A stretch of DNA of 64,000 bases, from NCBI GenBank assembly GCA_949357655.1, contig CASHTG010000019.1, positions 1,736,001 to 1,800,000 of the forward strand. The letters run 5' to 3'. Positions within the stretch are counted from its first letter, which is position 1, and the number at the start of each line of letters is the position of its first letter. Under the pieces are notes generated by a model. It ran no database searches. It saw only the letters and a list, made by a program, of their open reading frames with translations, and was not told where the DNA came from. The DNA is from Parascedosporium putredinis. Its lineage: Eukaryota > Ascomycota > Sordariomycetes > Microascales > Microascaceae. Below, one piece after another: positions 25,394 through 36,575 of the stretch. The position numbers were made by a program, and so were the translations under genes.

Positions 25394-26751
25394 TTCAACA
25401 TGCAAATGTGATCGTCCAAGAGACAGAGGGAGACTTTCGTTATATAAAGAACTGGGCGGCCAGTCAAAAACTACACAGTGATGATAGGGTCGCACAGCGC
25501 ATAATCGAAATGGGTGCCTCGAACTTTTCTACGCCAATGTATAGATAGATATCTAGGCGCCAACATAATCAAACTTTGAGGCGAGGCTTGTTAGAGCGTA
25601 TCAACGTCGCAGCTAGTCTTCTGGGAAAAAATGATAGAGAAGCCTTTCTCGCTTACTGGATAGATCCATGGATAGGAAGGAAACGATGGCGCTTCAATTA
25701 GGCAAAGTTCGACAAGCCTAGATCCGGAAACCGGGCGGAGGGGGAGCAGCCACCCCGGTCCCGGGCCTCGAAAGATGATTGTATCGGCCCCGGGCCGGGC
25801 GCATCGCCTTACCTAAGACCCGTCTATTACCGGCCTTCAGCGGTAGTAGCGGTTGTTCGAACGGTGGCTTTCGTGATAACAAACGGCGATGGGCTAGAAG
25901 TCCAATAAGTACGGATAGCCCCGGTCACTGTGGTCGCTAGCGTCGTTGGACGAATTGTAGAGTTAGTTCAAGCCCACCGAGCAGAGCACAAAGATACGAC
26001 GTGATGATGGGATGATCCGAAAAGGAATCAATGAGGATGAACTGGTCTCCTAGAACAGGGATTTCAGGGGGATTTTAATGGGGCGTCAAACAAGGTTTTC
26101 AAGTGCAGTGGAACAGAAAAATTCTCGAAGAAAAACAGAACAAAGCCTCTGGTGAAGCAATCGGGCTTGGTGTGCCCCAAACCTCCCAAGCCTCCGGCAA
26201 TCCCGTGCCGCGACTCCCGGCCGGGCTCTCATGGCAGGTGTGCAAGGTGAGGTGTGCAGTGCAGCATTCCTGAGCAGCCAATGAAATAATCCAATTGATC
26301 CTAGCTCATGTTCTCAGGATGTGCAGCCAGGGGACGAAATCTGGGGATAGATAGAAGTGGCCGAAAGCAAACACCAAAGGGGTGTCTCTCCGAAGCTTCC
26401 CTTGTTCTGAAACAAAGCCAATTCCACCAGTTCGCCACCAAAGTTGATGGCCCTGGACATTGTCTTGATTGTCTATTGTCCTCGTGCTGGGAAGAGAAAA
26501 ACAAAAGGTATCTTCAACTCGCCCCCAAAAACCCGCACACAGGGGTTCGCAGGAAAGAGCCATTCGTTGGCGTGGTAGAGGGGACCGTGTGTAACCACTG
26601 AAAGTGACGTCTTCCTTCCCTGGCTTTCCCCGATCCTATCCCATCCGGTCCATCCTGCCTGCCGTTTTTTTTTTCGCGCAGACCCAATTTTAAGAAACCG
26701 CCATCTCCATCCATTTCCCTCGACCCTCCCCCTTTTGGCTGGACTGGACTG

Positions 26752-26815
26752 TCTCAATTCTTCTCTTCTTCACTTTCCTTTCTTTCTTTTTTCTTGTTCT
26801 TTCTTTTTCATCCAC
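26752..26815 (+). promoter_or_regulatory. CT-rich tract upstream of the 27010 gene
   Basis: A nearly pure pyrimidine run lies about 200 bases before the start codon at 27010. Such tracts often sit at transcription start regions in filamentous ascomycetes. This is inference from composition. Confidence 0.35.
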
Positions 26816-27009
26816 TCCTTCTTTTTCCATTCCTCCCGGGTCACGCCCTGACCTTCTTCCCCCAGTATCGAGACGCTATTTCCCACCCCGCGTCGTCCCG
26901 AGAACCCGCGTCCAGCCTATTCCGCGAGGCGCTGCCGCTTCGGCATAGAAGGGTCGAAAAGAAACCCTCCCTCCTCTACATAACTACGACGCGGCCGCGC
27001 CCAGCAACC

Positions 27010-28414
27010 ATGTTCCCCTCCGTCCTCCTCGCCGGCCTCCTCCCGGCCCTCGCGGCCCACGCCCTCCCCAATAATTTCAACCCGCCCGCGGCACGATCCC
27101 CCTTGGCACCACTCCCTCGCCGCCCTCGCCGCCCGCCAAGCCCCCGCCACCGCCGTCTGGGTCTCCGTCGACACCAGCGGCACCCCGTCACGACCGTCAC
27201 TCCCCACGAGACCACCATTGACGGCACCCCTACCCTTGCCGACGCCGCGCCCAACGAGGTCACGGGCACCGTCTTCACCTTGACCGAAAACATCGCCCTC
27301 ACCACCAGCACCGGTTCTCGAATCCCCGCTCCCGCGAATCCCACAGGCAAGACCCCGAGGGCGCCTTTGCTAGGTGCTTCAAGGACGAGGATGAAGAGTT
27401 TGCCCCGTTTTGCGACCCTTCGTCTGAGTCGGAGCTCTACGTCGACCGCACATACTACAGTAAGTACCTTGTCCATGCTCTTTTTTTCGATGTATGCCGT
27501 TTTCCACCTCTGCCTCCCCTACCTCCCCTCTCGTCATCTACTACTACACACGAATGAGGTCAATGAGCTAACCTCGCTCTCGCAACAAAGTCACCTGGAA
27601 CCCCGACTTCTTCAACGACACCCTTGTCAAGAGCAACGGCACCGCTTCGGAGTGGCGCATCCGCCTCCGCGCCGATCGCGTCGACGCCAACAACGGCTCC
27701 ATTGGTGCCAACGCCTTCGAAACGGCCGACTCATACCCTGCCGCATGGGGCGTCTACCCCTGGAAGGTGTCCTCCTCCGTGCTAGAGTCTAAGCAGCCCA
27801 CCAACGTGTCCCTCCTCCTCCTCGCTCACCGCCAAGGCCAAGCCGAGACCGTGGAACACCGCGGCCCTACCGTTTTCGTCACCTACGCCCCCGCCTTCCA
27901 GACCCAGTCCCCACGCCTCCCCAAGAAGGGTGCTGAGCTCTACATCGCCCTTCCCTCCGTCGCCGCCTTCATCCTCATCGTCGTCTTCGGCACCTGCCTC
28001 TGGAATCGCAAGACCCGCAAGCTTAATCTCGGAAACGTCATGAGCCGCTCCCGCCACGGCTACGGTGTCGGCAAGGCTCGTGCCAAGAGGCTCGCGGGTA
28101 ACGTTCGTAAGAGCATGCGTCGCGGTGGCGACGAACGCCGCGTTATGCTCGACGAGTGGGAGCTCCCCGATCGTGACGCTGGCCTCGGCCTCGGCCCCGA
28201 GGACCGCTACAAGGACGCCCCCAATGCCAAGGACTACCATGACGTCCCGGGCAGGAGGGACAGTGATGTCCTTGGCAGTCTCGCCGGTACCCCCGTCACC
28301 GACTCCTTCCCCCGCGGCGGGTCCAACCCTTCTGACGGCCCTGGCCGCAACGTCTTCAGGGACGAGCTCGAGCGCCAGGACAAGGATAGGCGCGACTACC
28401 ATAAACGCTTATAA
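27010..28414 (+). CDS. Putative type I membrane protein with signal peptide; unknown role at the cell surface
   Basis: I recognise the general type, a conserved fungal single-pass surface protein, but no assigned function. The start ATG 27010 gives a clear signal peptide (MFPSVLLAGLLPALAAHA). A Thr/Val/Pro-rich extracellular part follows, with TAVWVSVDTSGTPVTTVTP, TVFTLTENIALTTSTG and FAPFCDPSSESELY. The intron is 27460-27590. Exon 2 opens ITWNPDFFNDTL and continues in one frame through a beta-rich region with sequons (NDT, NGT, NGS, NVS). One transmembrane helix at about residues 269-292 (IALPSVAAFILIVVFGTCLW) is followed at once by RKTRKLNLGNVMSRSR, then a charged cytoplasmic tail ending DYHKRL. 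About 425 residues are implied. Frame changes in exon 1 lie near 27085 (net +1, equal to two lost bases), 27186 (CCCC) and 27350. A wall or stress sensor is possible but not shown. Confidence 0.75.
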
Positions 28415-29262
28415 GAGAAGAAGGGAGGAGAGTTGATCAATTAATCCAACTCCCCGGCAGCTGAGGATGTACCAATATTCTTCTACGTCGCTTCTTGCGT
28501 CTATCCCCGTTTCCCATGCCAGTGCAGAAGGGCGGGGGTGGGCGCTGTTGTAACACCATGGCGAAATGGGGGCGGGACTTTTTGTTTTATTCTTCCTCGC
28601 CCGGTTGGATAGTTTTTTGTTTGTCCAAAAAGAAAATTACAGGGACGCATGTCTTTGGTCCAGGGAGAGGTGCATGTTTCCATTTTTACGTCTTGTCTAC
28701 CCCCTTCTACCATTCTGTATAAACAAGGTCAAACCGAGGCTTGGTGTTTTGTTTCTTTTCCTCTTGGGCGGCAAAGGGGGATCGGGAGTCTGAATCGGCC
28801 AATCTGGCCAAAAAGCGCGGCATGGCAAAGAGTTCAAGAAGAGTTCAAGATGGATGCCAGCGCTTGGAGGGGATCTGGTTACTGCTATAAAGCTAGGTAT
28901 AATGTTCTATATAGCGCACTCTAACGAAATTTATGACGCTTTTCTTGCAACAGCGGATCTGGTGACGGTCAGGACCAGTCCTTTTCCCCCAGACTAGTCA
29001 GTACCATTTGCGTGCCATGCTGAAACCAAGAAGAGGGAGGAATAGGGATACAAAGGGAAAAGGCGAGAGAAAAAAGGTGAGGGAGAGGGTAGATGAGGGG
29101 CGGAAAACAATACAGAGATATACTTTAAAGGAAGGCCGGACAAGCAGTTTAGAAGGAACCCCCAGAAAGAGGAGAAAGGGTAGTAGGGGGATGATGCCCG
29201 CGCGCCACCTCCCAACGTTTATCGAGTTTCAAGAAAAAAAGAATCTCTCTTGAAAATCAATT
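28415..29262. other. Convergent intergenic region
   Basis: This holds the 3' UTRs of the membrane-protein gene and the GH31 gene. No ORF of interest, repeat or RNA gene was seen. Confidence 0.5.
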
Positions 29263-32200
29263 TCAGGTCCACGACAAGACCCACTCGGCGCTCCACGCGC
29301 CGCCGGCCGTGTACGCCGAGAGGTCGACCTTGAGGGCGCCAACGTCTTGGACAAACTCCCATCCGCTCGTCAGGGCGCGCCCGTTGAGGGATACGCTGGA
29401 GATGGGGGTGACGCCGAGGACGGTGACTTGCTTGAGGCGGTTCGTGTCTCTGTACGAGCCGTGGGGCTTGGCTGTCAGAGATGATTGTTTTACCGAAAAC
29501 TAAGAGCGAGAGGGCACACGCCATGTTAGAGTCATTTAGATAGAGAGGATGGCGGAACACAATGGGGAAAGGGCTAGGGATGTTTAAATTCGACTAGCAA
29601 GAACTCACATCAACCGTCAAAGTCTCACTCTGTATGATGCTCTCGCCATCGTCAATGTACAGCTCGCCTTGCGCTGAGCCAGCCCCGTCGAGGGCGACGA
29701 TGAGCTCCCACGCACCCTGCCGGCTTTCCCGTGTGGTCATGCCTGGTTCCTGGAGCGCGACGACGTGCCCGCCGCGAACGTGCACGGGAATGTGCTCGAC
29801 GGGCGCCGAGAGCGTGACGTTTTCGCCGCGCGAAGCCTGCACCTTGTTCAGCGTGTACCAATCGTACCAGACCGTGCCGCTGCCGGAGCCGGGGAAGACG
29901 CCGTCGACCGTCGTGGCGCCCTTGACCAGCACGGGCGTGACGAGGATGGCGGGGCCGACCAGGAACTGTCTGTCGGCGTCGGCGAGCCACGGCTCCTCGG
30001 GGAACTCCCACGCCAACGCCCGGAGCACCGTGTCTCCGCGCTCGTGTGCCCGCTGCATGAGCGTGTAAAAGTAAGGAAGGAGCGCGTACCGGACCTTGAT
30101 GGCTCGGCGGGATGCCTCGGCCACCACGTCCCAGATGTACGGCTCCTGGGACGGCTTCTCTACTTCATTGTGGTTCCGGTAAAAGGGGAAGAAGGCCGCC
30201 AGCTCCATCCAGCGGGCGCACTGCTCGGCGTCGCTCTCAAGCTGAAGCCGCAAGCGTCGATGCCAAACATGGGGAACCCAAAGATGGAAAACGAAAGCGC
30301 CTGCGCAATGGAAAATGATAGATAGGCCCAAAGGGAGTAATTATCGCCACCCCAGTGACCGGTCCACTTGCCCGAGCCTGCAAACGTGGACCGCCCGATG
30401 ATGAAGGGTCGTTTGTCCGGCTGGATGGTCCTCAGGGCGGTGTATGTAGCGTTGAGGATCTGGTGGCCAAAGAGATTATGGACGTCGTACTCGAGAACGC
30501 CGCCGTGGTGCACCGCCTCCGGCGCGACCGCTTTGATGGAAATATGGCCGTGGACATTGTTAATCATGTAAGGCGGTCGGTTGACGTTGCGATGGTGCGG
30601 GCCAGTAACGCGGTGCCTCATGCGTTCCTCTTCGGCCATTTGGAGCGCCCGCTCCGGAGTACCGGTGAGGAAGTGGGGTGGTGAATCGGGCCCGCCTAGG
30701 CGATCTGATCCGCAGCTGCCCTCGCAAAAGGAGGATACCTCGGACATATCAATCCAGATGCCGTCAAACTTCACATGCTGGTACCATCGGCTAAGCTCGT
30801 CCGTCCACCATTCAAACGTTTTGCTGTCGTTCAGGACCGCGCCAATCCAATCAGGGAAAACTAGTGGTTTGCGCTCAGGATTAGTTGATCTGCAACGATG
30901 CGCAAGCTTTGGCATACAGCTGCCATTAGCAGAGCATCAACTCACCGGTATAGCCGGGCCAGACCTGGCCAATATACAGAGATCCGTCAGGATTCATCAT
31001 GAATGCATCAGCCTCCAGGCCCCGGTCAAAGGTGTCGTAGTTGTCATCTGGGTTTCCGGGATCTGGAGCGTAGATTGCCGAGTCGACAATGGGAACAAAG
31101 TGTTGCCCGTTTTCGTGAATACGGTCCAGAAATTGGGCACCCTCTTCGTAGCTCCAAGTCGCTTGGTCATTCTCAAAATTCCGATATAGGTTCATATAAT
31201 CGATGTCGGCTAGCACAAGGAAGAGATAGGCGCGGAGAAAGGTCAGATCAACATTCTCATGATATAGAGCATATCTCACTTACCCCATATGGTCTCGAGA
31301 GGGATATTGGCCTTGGCCATCTCGTCAACCACTTTTGGAGCTCCTGCCATCCCGAGTAACCCCAGCGGCATTGGTGGAACCCTAGTGACCAGTACTGCTG
31401 CATAGCCGGTAACCCGATAGTGCTCGTCTGATACTGCCGTATGACGTCTTTGGCCGTCGGGCCAGAGTAGAAGTAGAAATCGAGAGTCCCGCCTAGGCCG
31501 CGCCAGACGAGCTTCTCGTCCCGGAGAAGTACCTCAAGAGGGTGCGCATTCCTTAGGAAAACTCCGTGAGTGTACGAAGCGTATTTCTCATTGGTATCTT
31601 TCGCATCCCGCGTATACATCTGTTTACCGGTCTCTGGGTCCACTTTGTAGTATCTCGTATCCAGATATACCGGGTGGGAACCATAGATGTTTTCGTCAAT
31701 CGGGTCGCCCGCATCAGCTGCGAATATCGTCCCTACAAGAAGGTTAGTTGTTGTGAATAAAGCGGTACGCGTGTTTTATTCCCTTCAGCGAGAGGTACAT
31801 ACTTGTGAGGTTATTTCCGAGCCTGAAGCTGTGCATAACCTCTCCAAGGCCATACAGATTGTAATCCTCTGGCATGCGGGACGTAATCTCGAAGAACTGG
31901 TCTTCAAATACTATATTGGACCCGACCGTTGTAAACAGCGTTTCTCCAGTGGACGTCCTCTGTACCGTAAACGCAAAGGCATCACCCTCTTCGAGGATGA
32001 ACTGCAGGTCTCTCTCCTTGCCTTCGAAGTCATCTTCGACCTTGGGCTTCGGGATCAAAACTTCCGGGAGAATGTACCAGGACTCATTACGAGGGCTGAG
32101 GAAGCGAGGCAATATCTCGACATGCAGTCGATCTTTTGCTTGGTGTTCGACGAGCAGGGTTAGCTCCCACACATCGTTGCCGTACACATTGCATTCGCGT

Positions 32201-32568
32201 CCTCCTAGATCCAGGTCTGCCGTCAAGCCATATCTCGAGGTTTTGATGTTCGAAATCTTGTAGCCTTTGCAAGCGGTCTGCGGGTCAGTGGCCTTAGGGT
32301 CAAGTGCGGTCGACGCCCAGTCGTCTAGCCGGTCCTTGTTTATAGAATTCAAGGGCACTTCCACCCCGGACGGAGTGATGAAAGTCGCCTGCGTGATGGC
32401 GCCGCAAAACCGGCCAGAGTGACAATTATGGTGTCCGATAGAGGTATACAGCAGGTAGGAAGCGGCAACGACCACGATCGAGGGCCCAACGAAGCGATAG
32501 GACGGTCTCTGTTTACGAGTCAAGTAAGATGCTAGATAAAATGATACCACCACCGCCGTCACACTCAT
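29263..32568 (-). CDS. Glycoside hydrolase family 31 alpha-glucosidase (maltase type)
   Basis: GH31 alpha-glucosidases release glucose from maltose and malto-oligosaccharides and are usually secreted in fungi. Exons are 31803-32568, 31284-31732, 30946-31209, 29609-30860 and 29263-29499, all with GT..AG borders and phases that join. The nucleophile is the Asp of DGIWIDMSE (about residue 531) and the acid/base is the Asp of TGHWGGDN (about 666). The N-terminal beta domain has YNLYGLGE, and the barrel contains QYWSLGFHQCRWGY, DIDYMN and GFPMFGIDACGF. About 989 residues are implied from ATG 32568, the first ATG in this frame (a stop lies upstream). The N terminus has two hydrophobic stretches (VMSVTAVVVSFYLASYL and SIVVVAASYLLYTSIG), so it may be membrane-anchored; the exact start is uncertain. 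Two one-base-missing steps lie near 31340 (AAAA) and 30240. Confidence 0.92.
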
Positions 32569-34531
32569 TACTCCTAAAGAAATCAAGGATGTTGTGCAGC
32601 GAGCACAGTGGTATGAATACCAAAGTCCATGGCTAACAGAGTTGACCCAGTCGACGACCAAGGCCCAGGGATTTGGGGGCCATTAGCCGTATCCATTTCT
32701 CTCGCGGGGTCGTGTCTTTAGTCGTGAAATATCTGTTCGGTCCTTGCATAAAAGAGGGAGGCAAAAAGAGAAAAAGAGGATCCAGGATGGAACGTGATAG
32801 ATGGCAAATGCGAAAGGGCAGCCAAGGGCGAGGCAAGGAAATGCGAGAGGGGAACCAAAGACGCAGGTGCGAGGGTCTTATAACTTGGATTGACCGAATT
32901 TAGGTCTCCGCCGACGTTGCGGTTGTGACAGGCCCCATAAGTCCCGGAGCTTGGCTAGCTTGCAAGCGGGCCAGGACATTGATCATGAAGTGCCTCGACT
33001 AAGCGCACAGAAACAGGGCGTGTGACATCACCCTGGCTTAATAGGGGTCCAGCCCCCCAACCCATCGAAGATCAACGCTCTGCCTTCGTGAAAAGATATC
33101 TTGATCTCGTTTGGTGCTAAACTCTGGTTCCTTCGCCACAGCCTTGAACTTTCAAGCATTCGAGAAAAAGGGTGCTCTGCTCGTAGAAGCCGAGGAGAAA
33201 ACGAAATGCTATCCTTTTAAAGAGTGGGCGGCGTTTAGTGGCGCTCAGAAGGCCCAATCTCGACTGCGGATAGTAGACGATCAACAGTCTTTGAGAAAAC
33301 AAACTTTGGAGCGGTGAAAGCAATATTTACTAGAGTGCACGCACGAGCAAAAGCAATGGATCCCGCAGATCAATCGCGGGGCAACAATGGGGATCAATAG
33401 TCAAAGCCATCTACATGTAGTTGACGATGGATTCGGGATGCATGGATGCATGTAGGACTAGAGTGGATGGTGCCACTCTGATCATTGCACCTATTGCACC
33501 CATCGAGATGGTGTGTGGTGTGTAGTTGTGCTCCCAGCGGAGTTCGGCCAGCGGAGTTCATCATAGCAATCATGATTACGTATCTGAGATGCTTTATGTT
33601 GGCAGCAGCGATGAGGGTGTGTGTGTCGTTGCTTTCCTTCCCAGAAACCCGTTTTACAGTGCGGGGCAGGAGCGTTCCGTGTTTGCCGGACCCGAAGGAA
33701 TAGACGAATATTTGACTCGGCAAGGCACTGGCAGGCAACGGGGTGCAGGTTTGGGGGTGTAAGATGAAAGGTGCCGAGTAACGAGCTTCTAAGGGACCCC
33801 GTTTCCCGAGTCTTTGAGCAGAGAACAAACCTTCTTGCTTGAAGATGGCTTGAGAGCGGAGAGGAAGCTTGCGTGTACCAGTCACTAGATGGGCCAATTC
33901 CGTGAAGAGGAAGAAGAACTAGCAAGGAAGCAAACACGAAAAAGAAATATATAGGTAGCCATAGTCAACTATAGACAATTCACACCTCCGAACTATACCA
34001 CGATAAGATAAGAGCTTCTCCTTGTATAGCCCCAACCTAGGTATTAGCCAAAGCTTGAAAAGCGAGAACCATGAGGAAGAGACCTAACAATATCAAAGTC
34101 GAGTGCGAGAAAAGTCCAAGACGGAAGTTGCCGCGCACGGTCCAGGCCAGTCGAAGGCAGGTGCCCCGCACCAATCCTTGCCCCACTGCCCCCACTGCAC
34201 TCGCCGCCTTTGCAGGGACCTTGCGCCCATCGGTCAAGAATAAAAAAATTCTGGGTCGACGAAATTTTTTTCTCTCCTTGCCTTCTTCCTTCCTACGGGA
34301 AGAAGGTGTATATCGAACCACAAGTGTACTTTACCGTTTTACTTGGAAATCGAGGGAAAAGCTCGTCAATCCATTCCTCTTTTCTACCGATTCGTCGATT
34401 TACATCCTTCAACCTCATTTCAATTGCAAATCCAACTCTAGTTGGGCCTTGTTTGCACTCCGACCGCCCCTCCTGCCTCTTGTTGTCGCCCCCTCACCGA
34501 CAAAACTTTTCCTCCCCTCCCCAAAGCTACA
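32569..34531. other. Divergent intergenic region between GH31 and IMP dehydrogenase
   Basis: No gene. It carries both promoters. The 270 bases before 34532 are CT-rich and include the probable IMP dehydrogenase leader. An ATG at 32686-32688 (minus), upstream of the proposed GH31 start, opens a frame that closes after 16 codons (MAPKSLGLGRR...). It could be a small upstream ORF or the true start displaced by an error. Confidence 0.5.
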
Positions 34532-36575
34532 ATGGCTGCTCTCTACGGCGAAGGCAAGCTCCGCGATTTCAAGAATGCGGTCGGCGACCTCAAGGAATTC
34601 GAGCGCCTCGATGGCCTTCACATCGAGGAGCTGATGGACACCAAGAAGCACGGTGGCCTCACTTACAATGATTTCCTCTTGCTCCCTGGCTACATTGGCT
34701 TCCCCGCCTCCGAGGTCGCCCTTGATTCTCCCATCACAAAGCGCATCACCCTCAAGACCCCCTTTGTCTCTTCCCCCATGGACACTGTCACCGAGCACGA
34801 GATGGCTATCCACATGGCCCTCCAGGGTGGCCTCGGTGTTATTCACCACAACTGTTCCGCCGAGGCGCAGGCCGACATGGTCCGTAAGGTGAAGCGCTAT
34901 GAAAACGGCTTCATTCTTGATCCCGTCGTCATCAAGCGCACCACCACTGTGGGCGAAGCCATCGACCTCAAGGAGAAGTGGGGTTTCGGTGGTTTCCCTG
35001 TCACTGGTAAGATCCTCTCTCCCTCGTTGGTGTCTTGTTTCTTTTCCAACGCCTGTCTCGGTCTCGCCCTTGGTTGCCCCGCTGCCCTTTTCGATGATTA
35101 CCAACCATTATAATTATAACTTTCGTTCCACTGTAATGGTAGAGTTAAACACTCTGCCATGAGGATACCATTAATATGAACTTAATGGCACGCTTTTTGC
35201 TTTATGCAAAACTGGTGTCCAAGGGCCGATGCATCCGAGACAGGCTCCCTTAATAGTAACGGAAAAAGGACAAAACCATGCTGACCACCCTTGGACAATT
35301 TAGAGACTGGCAATGTCGGCTCCAAGCTTCTGGGTATTGTGACCAACCGAGACATCCAGTTCGAGACCGATCTCGACCAGCCTGTTGAGAACGTCATGGT
35401 CACCGACCTTGTCACCGCCCAGTCCGGCATTACCCTCGCTGAGGCGAACCAGATTCTCAAGGCCTCCAAGAAGGGCAAGCTCCCTATTGTGGACAAGGAC
35501 TTCAACCTCGTCTCCATGATCTCGCGCTCGGATTTGGCCAAGAACCAGGACTTTCCTCTTTCATCCAAGGCTGCTGATAGCAAGCAGCTCATCTGTGCCG
35601 CTGCCATCGGCACCCGGCCCGAGGATAAGCTGAGGCTCCAGAAGCTCGTCGATGCTGGCCTCGACGTTGTCATTCTTGATAGCTCTCAGGGCAACAGCAT
35701 GTACCAGATTGAGATGGTGAAGTGGGTCAAGGAAAAGTTCCCTAAGCTTGATGTTATCGGAGGTAATGTCGTCACCCGTGAGCAGGCGGCTTCATTGATC
35801 CAGGCGGGCGTAGACGGCCTGAGAATTGGCATGGGTAGCGGCTCCGCTTGCATCACCCAGGAGGTCATGGCCGTTGGCCGTCCTCAAGCCGCGGCTGTCT
35901 ACTCCGTCAGCAGCTTCGCCGCCCAGTACGGCGTCCCTTGCATTGCCGATGGCGGTGTTCAGAACATCGGACACATCGTCAAGGGTCTCTCCCTGGGCGC
36001 CACTACTGTCATGATGGGTGGTCTCCTTGCTGGTACTACCGAGTCCCCCGGTACCTCGTTCGTCTCCCGAGAGGGAAAGCTCGTCAAGGCCTACCGTGGC
36101 ATGGGTAGTATCGACGCTATGCAGGACAAGAAGGCCGGTAACGGTGGTAAGGACAGCCAGAAGAGCAACGCCGGTACCGCTAGGTACTTCTCCGAGGGTG
36201 ACAGCGTCCTCGTTGCTCAGGGCGTTTCTGGCTCTGTCGCTCACAGGGGGTAAGTTCCTATTTGTTTTGTTGAAAACAACCGAGGCCATGGACATACACT
36301 AACACAGTATTCTTTCTTCCAGACCGATCAGCAAGTTTGTCCCCTACCTCGCGGCGGGCCTGAAGCACTCCATGCAGGACTGTGGTATTCAGTCCCTGCA
36401 GGCGCTCCACGACGGCGTCGCCGCTGGCACGGTCCGCTTCGAGCTTCGAACCTCGAGCGCGCAGGCTGAGGGTAACGTCAACATGGAGTCCTACGAGAAG
36501 AAGCTTTTGCCTAAGCAAATGTCTTTGCGGGGCTTCTTGAACGGCCGGGACGACAGTGATGTGGGTAGGGTTTAG
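34532..36575 (+). CDS. IMPDH: Inosine-5'-monophosphate dehydrogenase
   Basis: The enzyme oxidises IMP to XMP with NAD+, the committed step of guanine nucleotide synthesis, in the cytosol. Exons are 34532-35006, 35304-36249 and 36323-36575. Phases join exactly and give 557 residues, the usual eukaryotic size of about 520-560. The N terminus has YNDFLLLPGYIGFP and VSSPMDTVTEHEMA. Two CBS domains lie at about residues 120-240 (FGGFPVT...GIVTNRDIQFE; GKLPIVDKDFNLVSMISRSD). The catalytic Cys is in GMGSGSACITQEV (about 340), then AVYSVSSFAAQYGVPCIADGG and the YRGMGS flap motif. The C-terminal exon contains QDCGIQSLQ and RTSSAQAEGNV. No frame breaks occur, unlike most neighbours. Intron 1 (297 nt) is much longer than typical here and holds two stem-loops. 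I see no neighbouring mycophenolic-acid-type cluster, so this is taken as the housekeeping copy. Confidence 0.96.
35007..35303 (+). other. Long intron 1 of the IMP dehydrogenase gene
   Basis: The interval begins GTAAGA and ends TTTAG, and splicing restores VTETGNVGSKLLGIV across the CBS domains. At 297 nt it is two to four times the length of most introns in the window. It contains in-frame stops, so it cannot be read through. Confidence 0.9.
35136..35188 (+). promoter_or_regulatory. Two adjacent stem-loops inside IMP dehydrogenase intron 1
   Basis: The first hairpin has a 10-bp stem (ATGGTAGAGT with ACTCTGCCAT, one G-U pair) and loop TAAAC, at 35136-35160. Seven bases later a perfect 7-bp stem (CCATTAA with TTAATGG) closes loop TATGAAC at 35168-35188. 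Both are read directly from the sequence. Any role in splicing or nucleotide sensing is speculation. Confidence 0.4.

Larger units (their letters stand above)
24050..27009. other. Divergent intergenic region, 3 kb
   Basis: No coding gene is recognisable. It contains a (GA)n tract next to the Cdc1-like gene, a short tandem repeat at 24541-24567, a TTAGGG palindrome at 25373-25393 and a GC-rich patch near 25725-25800 that could fold. The last 250 bases before 27010 are CT-rich. I looked for tRNA, 5S, SRP and RNase P signatures and saw none. Confidence 0.5.

Noticed and set aside
25700..26000. GC-rich patch as an rRNA, tRNA, SRP or RNase P RNA gene
   Set aside because: None of the diagnostic motifs of these RNAs could be found; only general hairpin potential is seen.
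34532..36575. A resistance-type IMP dehydrogenase in a mycophenolic-acid-like cluster
   Set aside because: No biosynthetic gene is nearby, and the catalytic loop and flap look like the standard housekeeping type.
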